In this document: positions 44,844 to 53,384 of the stretch, piece by piece
Layout: every line of letters begins with the position of its first letter
How positions within the stretch are numbered: position 1 is the stretch's first letter
Assembly: GCA_013821315.1 (NCBI GenBank)
Contig: JACDHA010000006.1
Span: 1 to 61,683, forward strand
Direction: 5' to 3'
Origin: Candidatus Dependentiae bacterium
GTDB taxonomy: Bacteria; Babelota; Babeliae; Babelales; Babelaceae
DNA: 61,683 nt
Position numbers and translations under genes: made by a program
The notes under the pieces: model-generated
What the model saw: the letters and a program-made list of their open reading frames with translations, nothing else
The model's database searches: none
What the model was told of the DNA's origin: nothing

Positions 44844-44878
44844 AATAGAGCTTTAGATTCTCATTCTAAAGCTCTATT
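44844..44878 (-). terminator. Terminator of serS
   Basis: A perfect 14-bp stem, AATAGAGCTTTAGA (44844-44857) with TCTAAAGCTCTATT (44865-44878), has a 7-base loop. It lies 35 bp after the serS stop with T-rich sequence on the minus-strand 3' side. Confidence 0.75.
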
Positions 44879-44912
44879 GTTAGGGTAAACTTAAAAAATA
44901 AAGAAATTGAAT

Positions 44913-46151
44913 CTAAAGCCCTACGGTTACAGACTTAAGTATATCTGGCAGCTCAATAGAGCCATCTTCTTTTTGATAGGTTTCCATAAGGGCAACCATA
45001 AGACGCGGCAAGGCTAAAGAAGAGGCATTTAACGTGTAAACAAGCTGCGTTTTTGCTCCAGGCACACTTCTATATCTTATTTCGCTACGACGAGCTTGAA
45101 AATCCGTACAATTACTTGCTGACGATACCTCTTTGTAGACTCCTTGACCAGGCATCCATACTTCAATATCATATGTTTTTGCAGAAGCAAAAGAACAATC
45201 TTGTGCAGCAAGTAAGCTGACTTGATAATGGAGTCCAAGAGCTTGCAATATAGATTCAGCACATGCAAGCATACGTTCTTGCTCCTGCTGAGCATGCTGT
45301 GGCTCTGTTATAGTATACAACTCTGCTTTTTCAAACTGATGAATACGAATAAGGCCACGCTCATGGGCACCATATCCGCCCGCTTCTCGTCTAAAGCAGC
45401 TTGTCCATGCAGTCATACGAACTGGCAGATCTTGTGCTGCAAAAATATGATCGCGATACATACTCGTTAAATTAACTTCTGACGTGGGGGTCAAATACAA
45501 ATCATCAGCAGGTACTGAGTATACTTCATCTTTAAAACGGGGGAAATTACTCGCCCCTTCAAGAGCTTTATAGTTAATCAAATAAGGTGGCAGCACTGGC
45601 GAGTAGCCATGACGCATATTATTATTGAGCATAAACATCATAAGAGAATAGACCAGCTTAACGCTGTCGCCTTTATAAAGAGCAAAATTTGAGCCAGTCA
45701 TACGAGTAGCCGCTTCGAAATCAAACCAGTTATTAAGAGCACCAAGCTCTGCATGGTTTTTAGGAGTAAAAGCAAAATCAGGCTTTTTACCCCATACTTT
45801 TACTACTTTATTTTCTTCTTTGCTACCTTCAGGAATATCAGAAAGCAGTATATTAGGGCAATACAAATAAATTTCTTTAAATTCTGCTTGCACGCATTCA
45901 AGATCCTGCTCTTTTTGTTTTAGATCTTGACTTAAAGCACGCGCTTGTTCACGAAGCTCAGGTGTAACTGTTTTTTGGCCCTGCTTAGCCAATTCATTTT
46001 TTTGGTGCCTAAGAGTTTCAACTTCTAACTTAAGATGACGAAGTTTTTCATCTAATTGGTATAATTTTTCACCATCAAATGAGGGATCTTTTTTGCGCAT
46101 AAGCGCTTTAATTTCTTCTGGTTTTTGTCTGAGTAATTCTAAATCTATCAT
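44913..46151 (-). CDS. serS: Serine-tRNA ligase
   Basis: A 412-residue class II aminoacyl-tRNA synthetase. The N-terminal coiled-coil arm (~30-100, KLRHLKLEVETLRHQKNELA) contacts the long variable arm of tRNA-Ser. The catalytic core shows motif 2 (TSCFRREAGGYGAHERGLIR), IHQFEKAEL, and motif 3 (NASSLALPRLMVALMETYQ). The serine-site TSEVNLT is present. Length and start (MIDLELLRQKPEEIK) are typical. It is flanked by terminators on both sides. Confidence 0.97.
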   Translation of the reverse strand: MIDLELLRQKPEEIKALMRKKDPSFDGEKLYQLDEKLRHLKLEVETLRHQKNELAKQGQKTVTPELREQARALSQDLKQKEQDLECVQAEFKEIYLYCPNILLSDIPEGSKEENKVVKVWGKKPDFAFTPKNHAELGALNNWFDFEAATRMTGSNFALYKGDSVKLVYSLMMFMLNNNMRHGYSPVLPPYLINYKALEGASNFPRFKDEVYSVPADDLYLTPTSEVNLTSMYRDHIFAAQDLPVRMTAWTSCFRREAGGYGAHERGLIRIHQFEKAELYTITEPQHAQQEQERMLACAESILQALGLHYQVSLLAAQDCSFASAKTYDIEVWMPGQGVYKEVSSASNCTDFQARRSEIRYRSVPGAKTQLVYTLNASSLALPRLMVALMETYQKEDGSIELPDILKSVTVGL

Positions 46152-46218
46152 AATGGCATAGCTCGTTGTTAAAATGTCATAGCTTTGCTATTTAAGATAC
46201 TGCAAAAAAAGACAAAAA

Positions 46219-46241
46219 AAAAGCCGCGTTATGCGGCTTTT
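46219..46241 (-). terminator. Terminator of the HU gene
   Basis: AAAAGCCGC (46219-46227) pairs with GCGGCTTTT (46233-46241), with a 5-base loop. On the minus strand the stem is followed by a run of T, 26 bp after the HU stop. Confidence 0.88.
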
Positions 46242-46266
46242 GGGCAAAAGTTTTCTCGGGTCTAAA

Positions 46267-46548
46267 TTATCTTATAGACTGAATGGACTCTTTAAAGTTT
46301 TTACCTGCCTTAAATTTAGGCGTTTTTGATTCTGGTAAATCAATACGCTCTTTAGTTGCAGGATTAATACCTTTACGAGATGGGCGGCGTGAAACGGCAA
46401 AAGTACCAAAGCCAGACCATTGTAATTTATCACCTTTTCTTAACGTACGTTCAACAATACGTGTAAGAGCTTCAAGCACACGTGACACATCTTTTTTACT
46501 AAAAGTAGTCTCTTCGCTTAAAGAATTTATTAACTCAGTTTTGTTCAT
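46267..46548 (-). CDS. hup: HU family DNA-binding protein
   Basis: A 93-residue histone-like protein: MNKTELINSLSEETTFSKKD, helix 2 with LEALTRIVERTLRKGDKLQW, SGFGTFAVSRRPSRKGINPA at the arm base, and PKFKAGKNFKESI at the end. HU bends and compacts DNA. The intercalating proline is in the GINPATKERIDLP arm. A strong ribosome-binding site (AAGGAG) precedes the ATG. It is transcribed divergently from tatD. Confidence 0.95.
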   Translation of the reverse strand: MNKTELINSLSEETTFSKKDVSRVLEALTRIVERTLRKGDKLQWSGFGTFAVSRRPSRKGINPATKERIDLPESKTPKFKAGKNFKESIQSIR

Positions 46549-46631
46549 GAAAGAACTCCTTAATGGGTTAGTAATGGCTACACTGCTTTAATGTGTATTA
46601 TTGCATATCTCTTTGATATAATTAGTATGAT

Positions 46632-46659
46632 AGCGTAATTCTATTTCTAGGATTGTCAA
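46632..46659 (-). promoter_or_regulatory. Predicted promoter of the HU gene
   Basis: On the minus strand, TTGACA (46654-46659), 16 bp, then TACGCT (46632-46637). The -35 is perfect, the -10 weak. It lies about 85 bp upstream of the HU start within the 150-bp divergent region shared with tatD. Confidence 0.4.
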
Positions 46660-46698
46660 TCACCTATAACATATTTTATAACAAAAAAGAGAACTTCT

Positions 46699-47517
46699 AT
46701 GCTCATAGATACACATTGTCATATTAATATTATGACCAAAGAGAGCTTTGACACAGTGCTTTTGCCTCATGATTATCAATTAGCACAACAAATCATTGCT
46801 GACGCCAAAAAGGAAGAAGTTTTTATAATTTTTAACGTTGGTACAAGCTTAATTGAAAGTATCAACTGCATAGAACTTGCTAAAAAGTTTCCCGAAATTT
46901 ACGCTGTTGTAGGTATTCACCCTAACGATTTAAGCCATGAATGGCGCTCAGATATAGCTCAATTAAAAAAGTTTATCATTGCTAAGAACGAAAATAAAAT
47001 AGTTGCTATCGGTGAATGTGGCCTTGATTTTCATTACCCAGATTATGATCTAACGCGACAACAAGATGCATTTAAAGTCCAGATTGAACTTGCACTTGAA
47101 CATGATTTACCACTTGTTATTCATACACGTGATGCTGGTGACGAAACGCTCAGAGCACTCGAAACTTTTAAAGACAGCAATTTACGCGGCGTTATACACT
47201 GCTTTTCTGAAGGGTTAGTATTTGCTCAAGATGCTATTAATCTTGGCTTTGTGCTTGGTATAGGGGGCACTATAACCTATCCAAAAAACACTCACTTGCG
47301 ACAAGTAGTTACTACCGTAGGACTTGATCATATTATTTTGGAAACTGATGCACCTTATTTGCCACCCCAAAGCCTTCGTGGTAAAAAAAACAGCCCTAAA
47401 AATATACGTGTAATAGCTAACTACATAGCTGAGTTATTAGAAACAGATTTGCAAACAGTGGCAGATGCAACAACTAATACTGTTAAAAAAATATTTAAAT
47501 ATCAAGATAGTAAATAA
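46699..47517 (+). CDS. tatD: TatD family metal-dependent hydrolase/DNase
   Basis: A 272-residue TIM-barrel hydrolase with the TatD motifs in order: IDTHCHIN (metal His pair), AIGECGLDFHYPD (bridging Glu), LPLVIHTRDA, GVIHCFSEG, and LETDAPYLPPQ. Family members are 3'-5' DNases/RNases. All visible metal ligands are present. The gene is 26 bp upstream of the YhcG-like nuclease gene, on the same strand. Confidence 0.93.
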   Translation: MLIDTHCHINIMTKESFDTVLLPHDYQLAQQIIADAKKEEVFIIFNVGTSLIESINCIELAKKFPEIYAVVGIHPNDLSHEWRSDIAQLKKFIIAKNENKIVAIGECGLDFHYPDYDLTRQQDAFKVQIELALEHDLPLVIHTRDAGDETLRALETFKDSNLRGVIHCFSEGLVFAQDAINLGFVLGIGGTITYPKNTHLRQVVTTVGLDHIILETDAPYLPPQSLRGKKNSPKNIRVIANYIAELLETDLQTVADATTNTVKKIFKYQDSK

Positions 47518-47543
47518 ACAAAAGAGATATTCTTAAGGATTTT

Positions 47544-48662
47544 ATGCCAAAATCAAAAAAAAATACGAGTGTAAGCACTGTAGCTAAAGATTATGCCCAA
47601 ATGCTAGCTGATATCAAACTTCACATTGAAATAGCACAAAGAAAAGCTATGCTTTCTGTTAACAAAGAGCTAACTATGCTTTACTGGTCTATTGGAAAAA
47701 TTATATCTCAAAAAAAAGATAACAAAGAATGGCGAGCTAATAATATTGAAACTCTTGCCAAAGACTTACAAAATGAGTTCCCTGGAATCGCCGGCTTTTC
47801 AAGAACAAATATTTTTAGAATGAAAGCATTTTTCTTAGCATATTCACAAAATCCCACAGCTGTGGGACAATTAGACGAACTGCCTCTATTTCACATTCCT
47901 TGGGGACATAATGCATTACTTTTAGAGCGAGTTAAAGATATAAATCAACGTTTATGGTATGCAGAAAAAGTTCTTGAAAATGGCTGGAGCCGAAGCATGC
48001 TACAAATACGAATAGAATCCAATCTTTACACGCGTCAAGGTAAAGCTATAACTAACTTTAAAAAAACACTACCAATTCCACACTCAGACTTGTCACAGCA
48101 AACACTAAAAGATCCTTATTTATTTGATTTTCTCACCTTGCGCGAAAACCATGTTGAAAGAGATGTAGAACAAGGCCTAATTGACCACATACAAAAATTT
48201 TTACTTGAACTCGGAGAAGGTTTTGCTTTTGTTGGCCGCCAATATCACCTTGAAGTTGATAATGCAGACTACTATTTAGATTTACTATTTTATCATTTAA
48301 AACTGCGCTGCTATATAGTTGTAGAGTTAAAAAACACCGAATTTGTTCCAGAGTACGCAGGGAAACTTAATTTTTACTTATCTGCTGTTGATGACAAAGT
48401 GCGTCACCCAGCCGATAATCCCACTATAGGTCTACTACTTTGCAAAACAAAAAGCAACCTTACCGTTGAATATGCTTTACGTGATATAAACAAGCCTATA
48501 GGCGTAGCATATTATCAAACACAACTCATTGAATCTTTACCCAAACAACTTAAAGGAAGTTTGCCAACCATTGAAGAAATTGAAGCTGAACTACAAAAGC
48601 AAGAAATGCTATCTAAAAAGAAAAATTTACGAAATATACAAAATAAGAAAGCATTATTTTAG
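47544..48662 (+). CDS. YhcG-type PDDEXK nuclease domain protein (DUF1016)
   Basis: A 372-residue protein with both parts of the YhcG/DUF1016 family. The N-terminal helical domain reads NKELTMLYWSIGKIISQKKD and FPGIAGFSRTNIFRMKAFFL. The C-terminal PDDEXK nuclease-like domain has EVDNADYYLDLLFYHLKLRC followed by YIVVELKNTEF (D...ExK) and YAGKLNFYLSAVDD. The family is widespread in accessory genomes and has been linked to DNA repair and mobile-element or phage functions; a precise role is not established. The C-terminus is very Lys-rich. No methylase or other restriction partner is adjacent. Confidence 0.9.
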   Translation: MPKSKKNTSVSTVAKDYAQMLADIKLHIEIAQRKAMLSVNKELTMLYWSIGKIISQKKDNKEWRANNIETLAKDLQNEFPGIAGFSRTNIFRMKAFFLAYSQNPTAVGQLDELPLFHIPWGHNALLLERVKDINQRLWYAEKVLENGWSRSMLQIRIESNLYTRQGKAITNFKKTLPIPHSDLSQQTLKDPYLFDFLTLRENHVERDVEQGLIDHIQKFLLELGEGFAFVGRQYHLEVDNADYYLDLLFYHLKLRCYIVVELKNTEFVPEYAGKLNFYLSAVDDKVRHPADNPTIGLLLCKTKSNLTVEYALRDINKPIGVAYYQTQLIESLPKQLKGSLPTIEEIEAELQKQEMLSKKKNLRNIQNKKALF

Positions 48663-48700
48663 AGCTTATTTGAAAATTCCAATAAGCCTAAAATTGTGAA

Positions 48701-49570
48701 TTACTCAGGCAAAGCGGGCACAGTGCAGGGAAGGTGTCTTTCCAAGTAAACTTTGATAATATCAACAACATCACGAGGCAATTTGTCTTCTGCGACTAAT
48801 CCAGTTTTTGAGAAATATAAATCAGGACCAATAAGACCCATGGGTTCTCTTAACATCGTTCCAATAATCTGACAAGCACGCATAGTAAGTTCATCTTTAC
48901 TTTCTTTTGCCTGCTCATAGTTCTTCTTTGTAGCTTGAGCATATTCTTGATACTTTTTATAGTCATTAGGAGCTATGTTAAGCAATTTGCTTACTACAAA
49001 GTCTAGTCCAAGATTTATAGCTTTGTCTAATGTCTCTTGACTTGGGTTCTCATTAGCTTCTTTATAGACGTTTAAAACTTCCAGTATTGCTGTTCTATCT
49101 ATTTCCTCAACTAAACCGGAAGTATCTATTTCTTTAGCTACATCGAAGACATCTCTATTAAAAGTATCTTTTATTGAAGCATCAGCACCAAGGGCTAATA
49201 ATAATTTTGCTATTGATAAGTTATTTCCAACCACAGCAGCCTGTAAAGGTGTAAAGCCAAAGCGATTCTGTTGATTAATATTAAGTTGTTTACAGCTAAG
49301 CAAATAACGTACCACATGATTGTGATTTTTATCGATAGCTTTATGTAAAGCCGTATCGAATGTGTTATTTGAAGCATCTTTGTTATTAATATTAGCTCCA
49401 TTTGCTAACGCACGCTGCACTACCATTAAATTGCCCTGTGCGGCAGCCATCAACAATTGATCATTGAAACTACGTTGTTCTAGAGGAAGGCCTTTACGAG
49501 TTATCTGAAAATTAATTGCTTGAGCATTAAGCGATACCAGTAGCAAACTTGCTAAAAAATAGTTCTTCAT
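48701..49570 (-). CDS. Secreted small ankyrin protein with C-terminal F-box-like motif
   Basis: 289 residues: signal peptide (MKNYFLASLLLVSLNAQA), three ankyrin repeats (~30-150; NQLLMAAAQGN-like start, DTALHKAIDKNHNHVVRYLL, FTPLQAAVVGNNLSIAKLLL), then a helical domain shared with the gene at 50257 (QATKKNYEQAKESKDELTMR). The last ~25 residues contain KLPRDVVDIIKVYLERHLP, which resembles the first helix of an F-box (LPxE/DxxxxIxxxL). Ankyrin followed by a C-terminal F-box-like segment recalls the PRANC arrangement of poxviral and some rickettsial ankyrin proteins. Confidence 0.8.
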   Translation of the reverse strand: MKNYFLASLLLVSLNAQAINFQITRKGLPLEQRSFNDQLLMAAAQGNLMVVQRALANGANINNKDASNNTFDTALHKAIDKNHNHVVRYLLSCKQLNINQQNRFGFTPLQAAVVGNNLSIAKLLLALGADASIKDTFNRDVFDVAKEIDTSGLVEEIDRTAILEVLNVYKEANENPSQETLDKAINLGLDFVVSKLLNIAPNDYKKYQEYAQATKKNYEQAKESKDELTMRACQIIGTMLREPMGLIGPDLYFSKTGLVAEDKLPRDVVDIIKVYLERHLPCTVPALPE

Positions 49571-49602
49571 AAGTATGCTTTCTTTTTGATTGTAGTTATT
49601 AT

Positions 49603-50187
49603 TTATCTATATTTTCTTATAAATTCTCTTTGTTGTAACGCCTTAGGAGAGTATTTATTTGAACTTGATTTTGCTACAGTTTTCCATAACTGTGCTATAT
49701 GCTGTAGAGCCTGCTCTCCAGTCATACCATGACGTACTAAATAAGCCCCTACTACCGTACCAGTACGACCAATGCCAGCCCGACAATGAACATACACAAC
49801 ATGACCATCACCAACTGCTTGATCTATTGTGTCTAAGATTTCAGCCATATATGCTTTGCTTGGTGCTTTCATATCTTTTATAGGCATCCTTTTATACACA
49901 TAGCCTTCACCCAAGGTAGAAATATAAGTATCGTACGCTTTAACTTCATGTGATTGAGTAAGATCTAGAAAAAAAGTAATACCAGCATCCAGGTAGCTTT
50001 TTATTTTTTTTGTACCGCGTGTATTTTTTAAGTCTAAAGGATATTCACCAGCCAACAATTTATTAGGCATAACCCAGTAAGTATTTGCATTTGGCCTAAC
50101 ACCTGACAAATCACTTGATACAGAATTAGGCGTATTAAAAAAACAAGAAAATAATATAATAGTAAAAAAGTAGTTGCAAAATGCCAT
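49603..50187 (-). CDS. Secreted dual-specificity/tyrosine phosphatase-like protein
   Basis: A 194-residue protein with a signal peptide (NYFFTIILFSCFF) and the cysteine phosphatase loop HCRAGIGRTG (His134, Cys135, Arg141). A likely general acid is Asp105 in MPIKDMKAP. The whole fold is present: PNKLLAGEYP start, FFLDLTQ strand, loop, then the helix GTVVGAYLVRHG. An exported tyrosine or dual-specificity phosphatase could act on host phosphoproteins or phosphoinositides; this is inferred from export and neighbours. It sits between two ankyrin/F-box-like genes on the same strand. Confidence 0.88.
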   Translation of the reverse strand: MAFCNYFFTIILFSCFFNTPNSVSSDLSGVRPNANTYWVMPNKLLAGEYPLDLKNTRGTKKIKSYLDAGITFFLDLTQSHEVKAYDTYISTLGEGYVYKRMPIKDMKAPSKAYMAEILDTIDQAVGDGHVVYVHCRAGIGRTGTVVGAYLVRHGMTGEQALQHIAQLWKTVAKSSSNKYSPKALQQREFIRKYR

Positions 50188-50256
50188 TTTAAATCTCGTA
50201 AATAAATATTGTTTTTTATTTCATTTTACGTTATTTAATACAAACTACAAATGGTT

Positions 50257-51093
50257 TTATAGATTCTGACGAATACTATTTACAACATCAACAGGCAAGC
50301 CATAAGCTCCCACTATACTGGTTGTAGATATCCTGTACTCAGGACCCATAGGGTCTAAACATTCCCTTAAGATCATGCCAATTTTTTGGTAAATAAACAT
50401 ACCTGCTAGATCATTAGATTGTTTTGCTTTTAAATAATTTTGCTTTGTAATTTGCGCATACTTCTTTTCTTGCTCGTAGCTTACAGAAACAACTTTAAGT
50501 AATGGACCTACCAAGCTATACATGCCTAGCTCTACGGCTCTCTCTAAAGCTCTTAAAGAGGGATTGAGGCGAGCTTCGCTAACTAAATCTCTATACTCTG
50601 CAATAAGCTTTACAACTACAATAGGCTGATTTTCTCGAGCTAAATCTAAAGCTTCTTGTCCTTTTAAAGAATTAAGATATGAACCTGATGTTAACTTAGC
50701 CACTACTCGTCCAGATTCTATAAAAGGATCTATCCCTGCCGCTATGAGCAACCGCGCACTGGCATTATCATCAGCAAGCAATAGGCTACTTAAAGCCGCA
50801 TGAAGAGCAGAATAACCTGGCATTTTAATATAATTTAAGTGAGTTTTAAGATTAAGATTAGCCCCTTTATTTAGTAACAGTTTAACAAGATCACTATTGT
50901 TGTTATAAGCAGCTGCTATAAGCGGGCTAACGCCATACCTATTTTGACTATTAACATCAGCACCTGCTATTAATACATTAACAGCCTGCTGTATATTTCC
51001 GGTTTCACACGCTGCTAAAAGTTGATCGCTGGGATTCATAGCTAAAGAGCTAAAACCACTAACAAGTAAAGACACAAATAAGAAATAGTGCAT
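50257..51093 (-). CDS. Secreted small ankyrin protein with C-terminal F-box-like motif
   Basis: A 278-residue paralogue of the protein at 48701. Signal peptide (MHYFLFVSLLVSGFSSLA), ankyrin repeats (DQLLAACETGN, GVSPLIAAAYNNNSDLVKLL, YSALHAALSSLLLADD), then the shared helical domain (QITKQNYLKAKQSNDLAGM, IGMILRECLDPMGPEYRIST). It ends with GLPVDVVNSIRQNL, aligned with the F-box-like LPRDVVDIIKVYL of its paralogue but stopping there. A perfect TTGACA/TATAAT promoter precedes it. Confidence 0.8.
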   Translation of the reverse strand: MHYFLFVSLLVSGFSSLAMNPSDQLLAACETGNIQQAVNVLIAGADVNSQNRYGVSPLIAAAYNNNSDLVKLLLNKGANLNLKTHLNYIKMPGYSALHAALSSLLLADDNASARLLIAAGIDPFIESGRVVAKLTSGSYLNSLKGQEALDLARENQPIVVVKLIAEYRDLVSEARLNPSLRALERAVELGMYSLVGPLLKVVSVSYEQEKKYAQITKQNYLKAKQSNDLAGMFIYQKIGMILRECLDPMGPEYRISTTSIVGAYGLPVDVVNSIRQNL

Positions 51094-51132
51094 AATTCTC
51101 TCTATTTTTAGAATATTAATTAATTTGTTATA

Positions 51133-51160
51133 ATTATAATTATTTATAAATATATGTCAA
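51133..51160 (-). promoter_or_regulatory. Consensus promoter of the 278-residue ankyrin gene
   Basis: On the minus strand, TTGACA (51155-51160), 16 bp, then TATAAT (51133-51138), about 40 bp before the ATG. Both boxes are perfect, and spacer length equals that of the F-box-family promoters. Confidence 0.7.
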
Positions 51161-51183
51161 TAATTTTTAAAAAATAAAACCTA

Positions 51184-51645
51184 TTATTTCATTCTAAGCA
51201 TGCGCTTTAATCCTAAATCAAGCCATAAATGCGAAATAATACCGAGCATGAAAAAGAAAGAATTATAGATTATTATAAGCCTATAGGTAGGAGCTAGAAA
51301 AATAAGTAACTCAGAAAAACCTACAACAAGCAATAGTAAAAACCATATATTATGAAAGATGCCCCTATGCTTACACAGTAAGGGTAAAAAAGCAAATAAG
51401 CTTAAGAATATTGCTAACATAAAAGCTTTATAGAGTGCACATAGGGCAATAGCTACAAAAAATAGTTTATAAAAAAACTGCTGGCCTTTACTTTTAATAT
51501 CTATGTCAGGAAACAGCGCTCCTGCAAGAGTTGCCAAAAACCAAGGGACAACAGTCGATAGGGGGTAATAATAGAGAGAAAACCCAGCAAGCAAGAGTAT
51601 ATAAAAAGCTGCACCACCCAATAAATGGCCTTTATAATTTGGCAT
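51184..51645 (-). CDS. YdjM-like membrane-bound metal-dependent hydrolase family protein
   Basis: A 153-residue membrane protein with four or five hydrophobic segments. It starts MPNYKGHLLGGAAFY and has LAGALFPDIDIKSKGQ, KHRGIFHNIW and ISHLWLDLG. The His/Asp positions match the DUF457/YdjM family (H, PDID, HRxxxH, H...D). Catalysis has not been established for most members. It follows the SpoIID-like gene by 3 bp and ends the four-gene operon. Confidence 0.8.
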   Translation of the reverse strand: MPNYKGHLLGGAAFYILLLAGFSLYYYPLSTVVPWFLATLAGALFPDIDIKSKGQQFFYKLFFVAIALCALYKAFMLAIFLSLFAFLPLLCKHRGIFHNIWFLLLLVVGFSELLIFLAPTYRLIIIYNSFFFMLGIISHLWLDLGLKRMLRMK

Positions 51646-51648
51646 ACT

Positions 51649-52902
51649 TTAAGAACGTGGAGCTTTTACAAGTTTCATAAACGTAGTGTGTGGATAATAA
51701 AACTGTAATACTTGTTTATAGTTATGGCCTTTATTTACCATGCCACAAGCGCCCCACTGACATAAGCCCCACTGGTGCCCATGGCCTTTGCCTTCAAACA
51801 CATAACCCAAACGAGACCGAGTTACTGAAAAGCATAAACTTTTTAGGTTTTTCACAAGAGACTTTAGTTTTTTACCAGTAATAGCAATCCAACGACTTTT
51901 TTCTCGCAGAGCCATTTCTTGAGCAGTTCCTATGGTATCTTTACGGGTAACTTTAACATCACTAATAACTAATGTAGGAAATTCTGGCTTTAAAAGCTTT
52001 TCTAATTCTTTTGCAGTATACACATATTTCCATGCATAAAATTTATATTTTTCACAGAATGTACACGGGTACGTACGTGCCAAATAAGGTGCTTCTTTAA
52101 AATTCATACCCACTTTGTTTGCAGGTATAACGCCACCACAGCATATATCGAACATAGCGGTAATAGGTTTATTATTATACGCGAGTACTATGCCACGTGT
52201 GGCATCAACAATTGACTTAAAATCATATTTAGAACCTGTATAATGGCCTTTATATACTTGATGTATAGGGCCATTTTTTATATCATATGGCAAGTTAATT
52301 TTCTTTTTAGCACGTACAGCACGTTGCTCCAATACTTTAGCTATGCCGTAGGTTCTAAAACTCACACAAAGGGCTTTGTTAACCTCTGCTGGCCACCCTG
52401 GCCAACTTTCATAAGGCACTACCGAAAGCACATAATCTTCTAAATCTAAATGGTTAACCAAGTAAACAGTTGACTGATATTTATGCACAGTAAGTGCTCC
52501 GTCGTACGTATACGGTCCGAAAGAAATACGTTCTTTACATGGCACAATATATAACTGTTCATGAAGTAATTTTTTACCATTAATAGATATATTACCAGAT
52601 TTACTTATAATAGTTATCTGTTTTTGTGGATAAAAAAGTTTCTTTTTGGCGTCTTGAGGATCAAGAATAATAAAACCATGGGGACTTGTCAGTTGCCAGC
52701 TAAAATCGCTTGCTACCGGTTTTTCGTCAAGTAATACACGTATTGGAAGGGTAAAATTACACCGTTTTAAAGCAGCTTGACATAATTGCTTGCTATTTTC
52801 TGGCAAAGCAACAGCAAGAGGCTTAAGGTGTGGTGTAGTAACAGCAGCAGCTGAAACTATAAAACTTACACACAGAGCACTAAGGTAAAATAAAACATTC
52901 AT
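51649..52902 (-). CDS. SpoIID/LytB domain protein
   Basis: 417 residues with an N-terminal signal peptide (FYLSALCVSFIVSAAA). The SpoIID domain shows YLVNHLDLEDYVLSVVPYES, WPAEVNKALCVSFRTYGIA, DATRGIVLAYNNKPITAMFD and the final GHGHQWGLCQWGACGM. SpoIID-type enzymes are lytic transglycosylases or amidase enhancers acting on peptidoglycan. Its presence outside spore formers suggests cell-wall remodelling during division. The ATG overlaps the RNase H stop by 4 bp. Confidence 0.9.
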   Translation of the reverse strand: MNVLFYLSALCVSFIVSAAAVTTPHLKPLAVALPENSKQLCQAALKRCNFTLPIRVLLDEKPVASDFSWQLTSPHGFIILDPQDAKKKLFYPQKQITIISKSGNISINGKKLLHEQLYIVPCKERISFGPYTYDGALTVHKYQSTVYLVNHLDLEDYVLSVVPYESWPGWPAEVNKALCVSFRTYGIAKVLEQRAVRAKKKINLPYDIKNGPIHQVYKGHYTGSKYDFKSIVDATRGIVLAYNNKPITAMFDICCGGVIPANKVGMNFKEAPYLARTYPCTFCEKYKFYAWKYVYTAKELEKLLKPEFPTLVISDVKVTRKDTIGTAQEMALREKSRWIAITGKKLKSLVKNLKSLCFSVTRSRLGYVFEGKGHGHQWGLCQWGACGMVNKGHNYKQVLQFYYPHTTFMKLVKAPRS

Positions 52903-53384
52903 AATAAACAGTCCATAACTTTTAAGAAATCTGTATCAATGGGTACTTTTTTATCTATGCCTTTATTAGCTAAACAATCGGCAACCGAGTTTTCTTCGCG
53001 TCTTACATGCACAAGAGTATACCTTAACACACTTAGCAGCTCTTTAATAGTAGTAGCTATACGTTTAAGCTCAGGATTTTTTATAGAATATACACCATTA
53101 AGCTGACGCACAAGCAATTCTGAATCTGATTTTATAATTAGTTTATCTTGAGGTTGCATAACCGTTTTAAGACATAAAAGGCCAAGCAGCAATGCCAAGT
53201 ACTCTGCTTGATTATTAGTCTTACTGCCTAAAAAAAAGCCGTGCTTACTAAATTCTACACCATTTTTTATTATGTAAATACCTGCACCTGCAGGCCCTGG
53301 GTTATTACGTGCAGCACCGTCAATAAAAAGTTGCCATACAACTGGTTCCGGCAATAGCAAAGAAAAGATAGAGAGCTGATTCAT
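52899..53384 (-). CDS. RNase HI-like protein
   Basis: 161 residues with the RNase H acidic set: IDGAARNNPGPAG (first Asp), KTNNQAEYLALL (Glu), IKSDSELLVRQL (Asp) and VRREENSVADCLAN (last Asp). It has the compact form without a basic handle, as in Bacillus/archaeal-type RNase HI homologues. It removes RNA from RNA-DNA hybrids. Four-base overlaps with both neighbours show tight coupling with the zinc-ribbon protein upstream, a pairing known in other bacteria. Confidence 0.9.
   Translation of the reverse strand: MNQLSIFSLLLPEPVVWQLFIDGAARNNPGPAGAGIYIIKNGVEFSKHGFFLGSKTNNQAEYLALLLGLLCLKTVMQPQDKLIIKSDSELLVRQLNGVYSIKNPELKRIATTIKELLSVLRYTLVHVRREENSVADCLANKGIDKKVPIDTDFLKVMDCLL

Noticed and set aside
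46699-48662. TatD and YhcG-like genes as a defence or restriction island
   Set aside because: There is no methylase, helicase or toxin-antitoxin partner, and TatD is a housekeeping nuclease.
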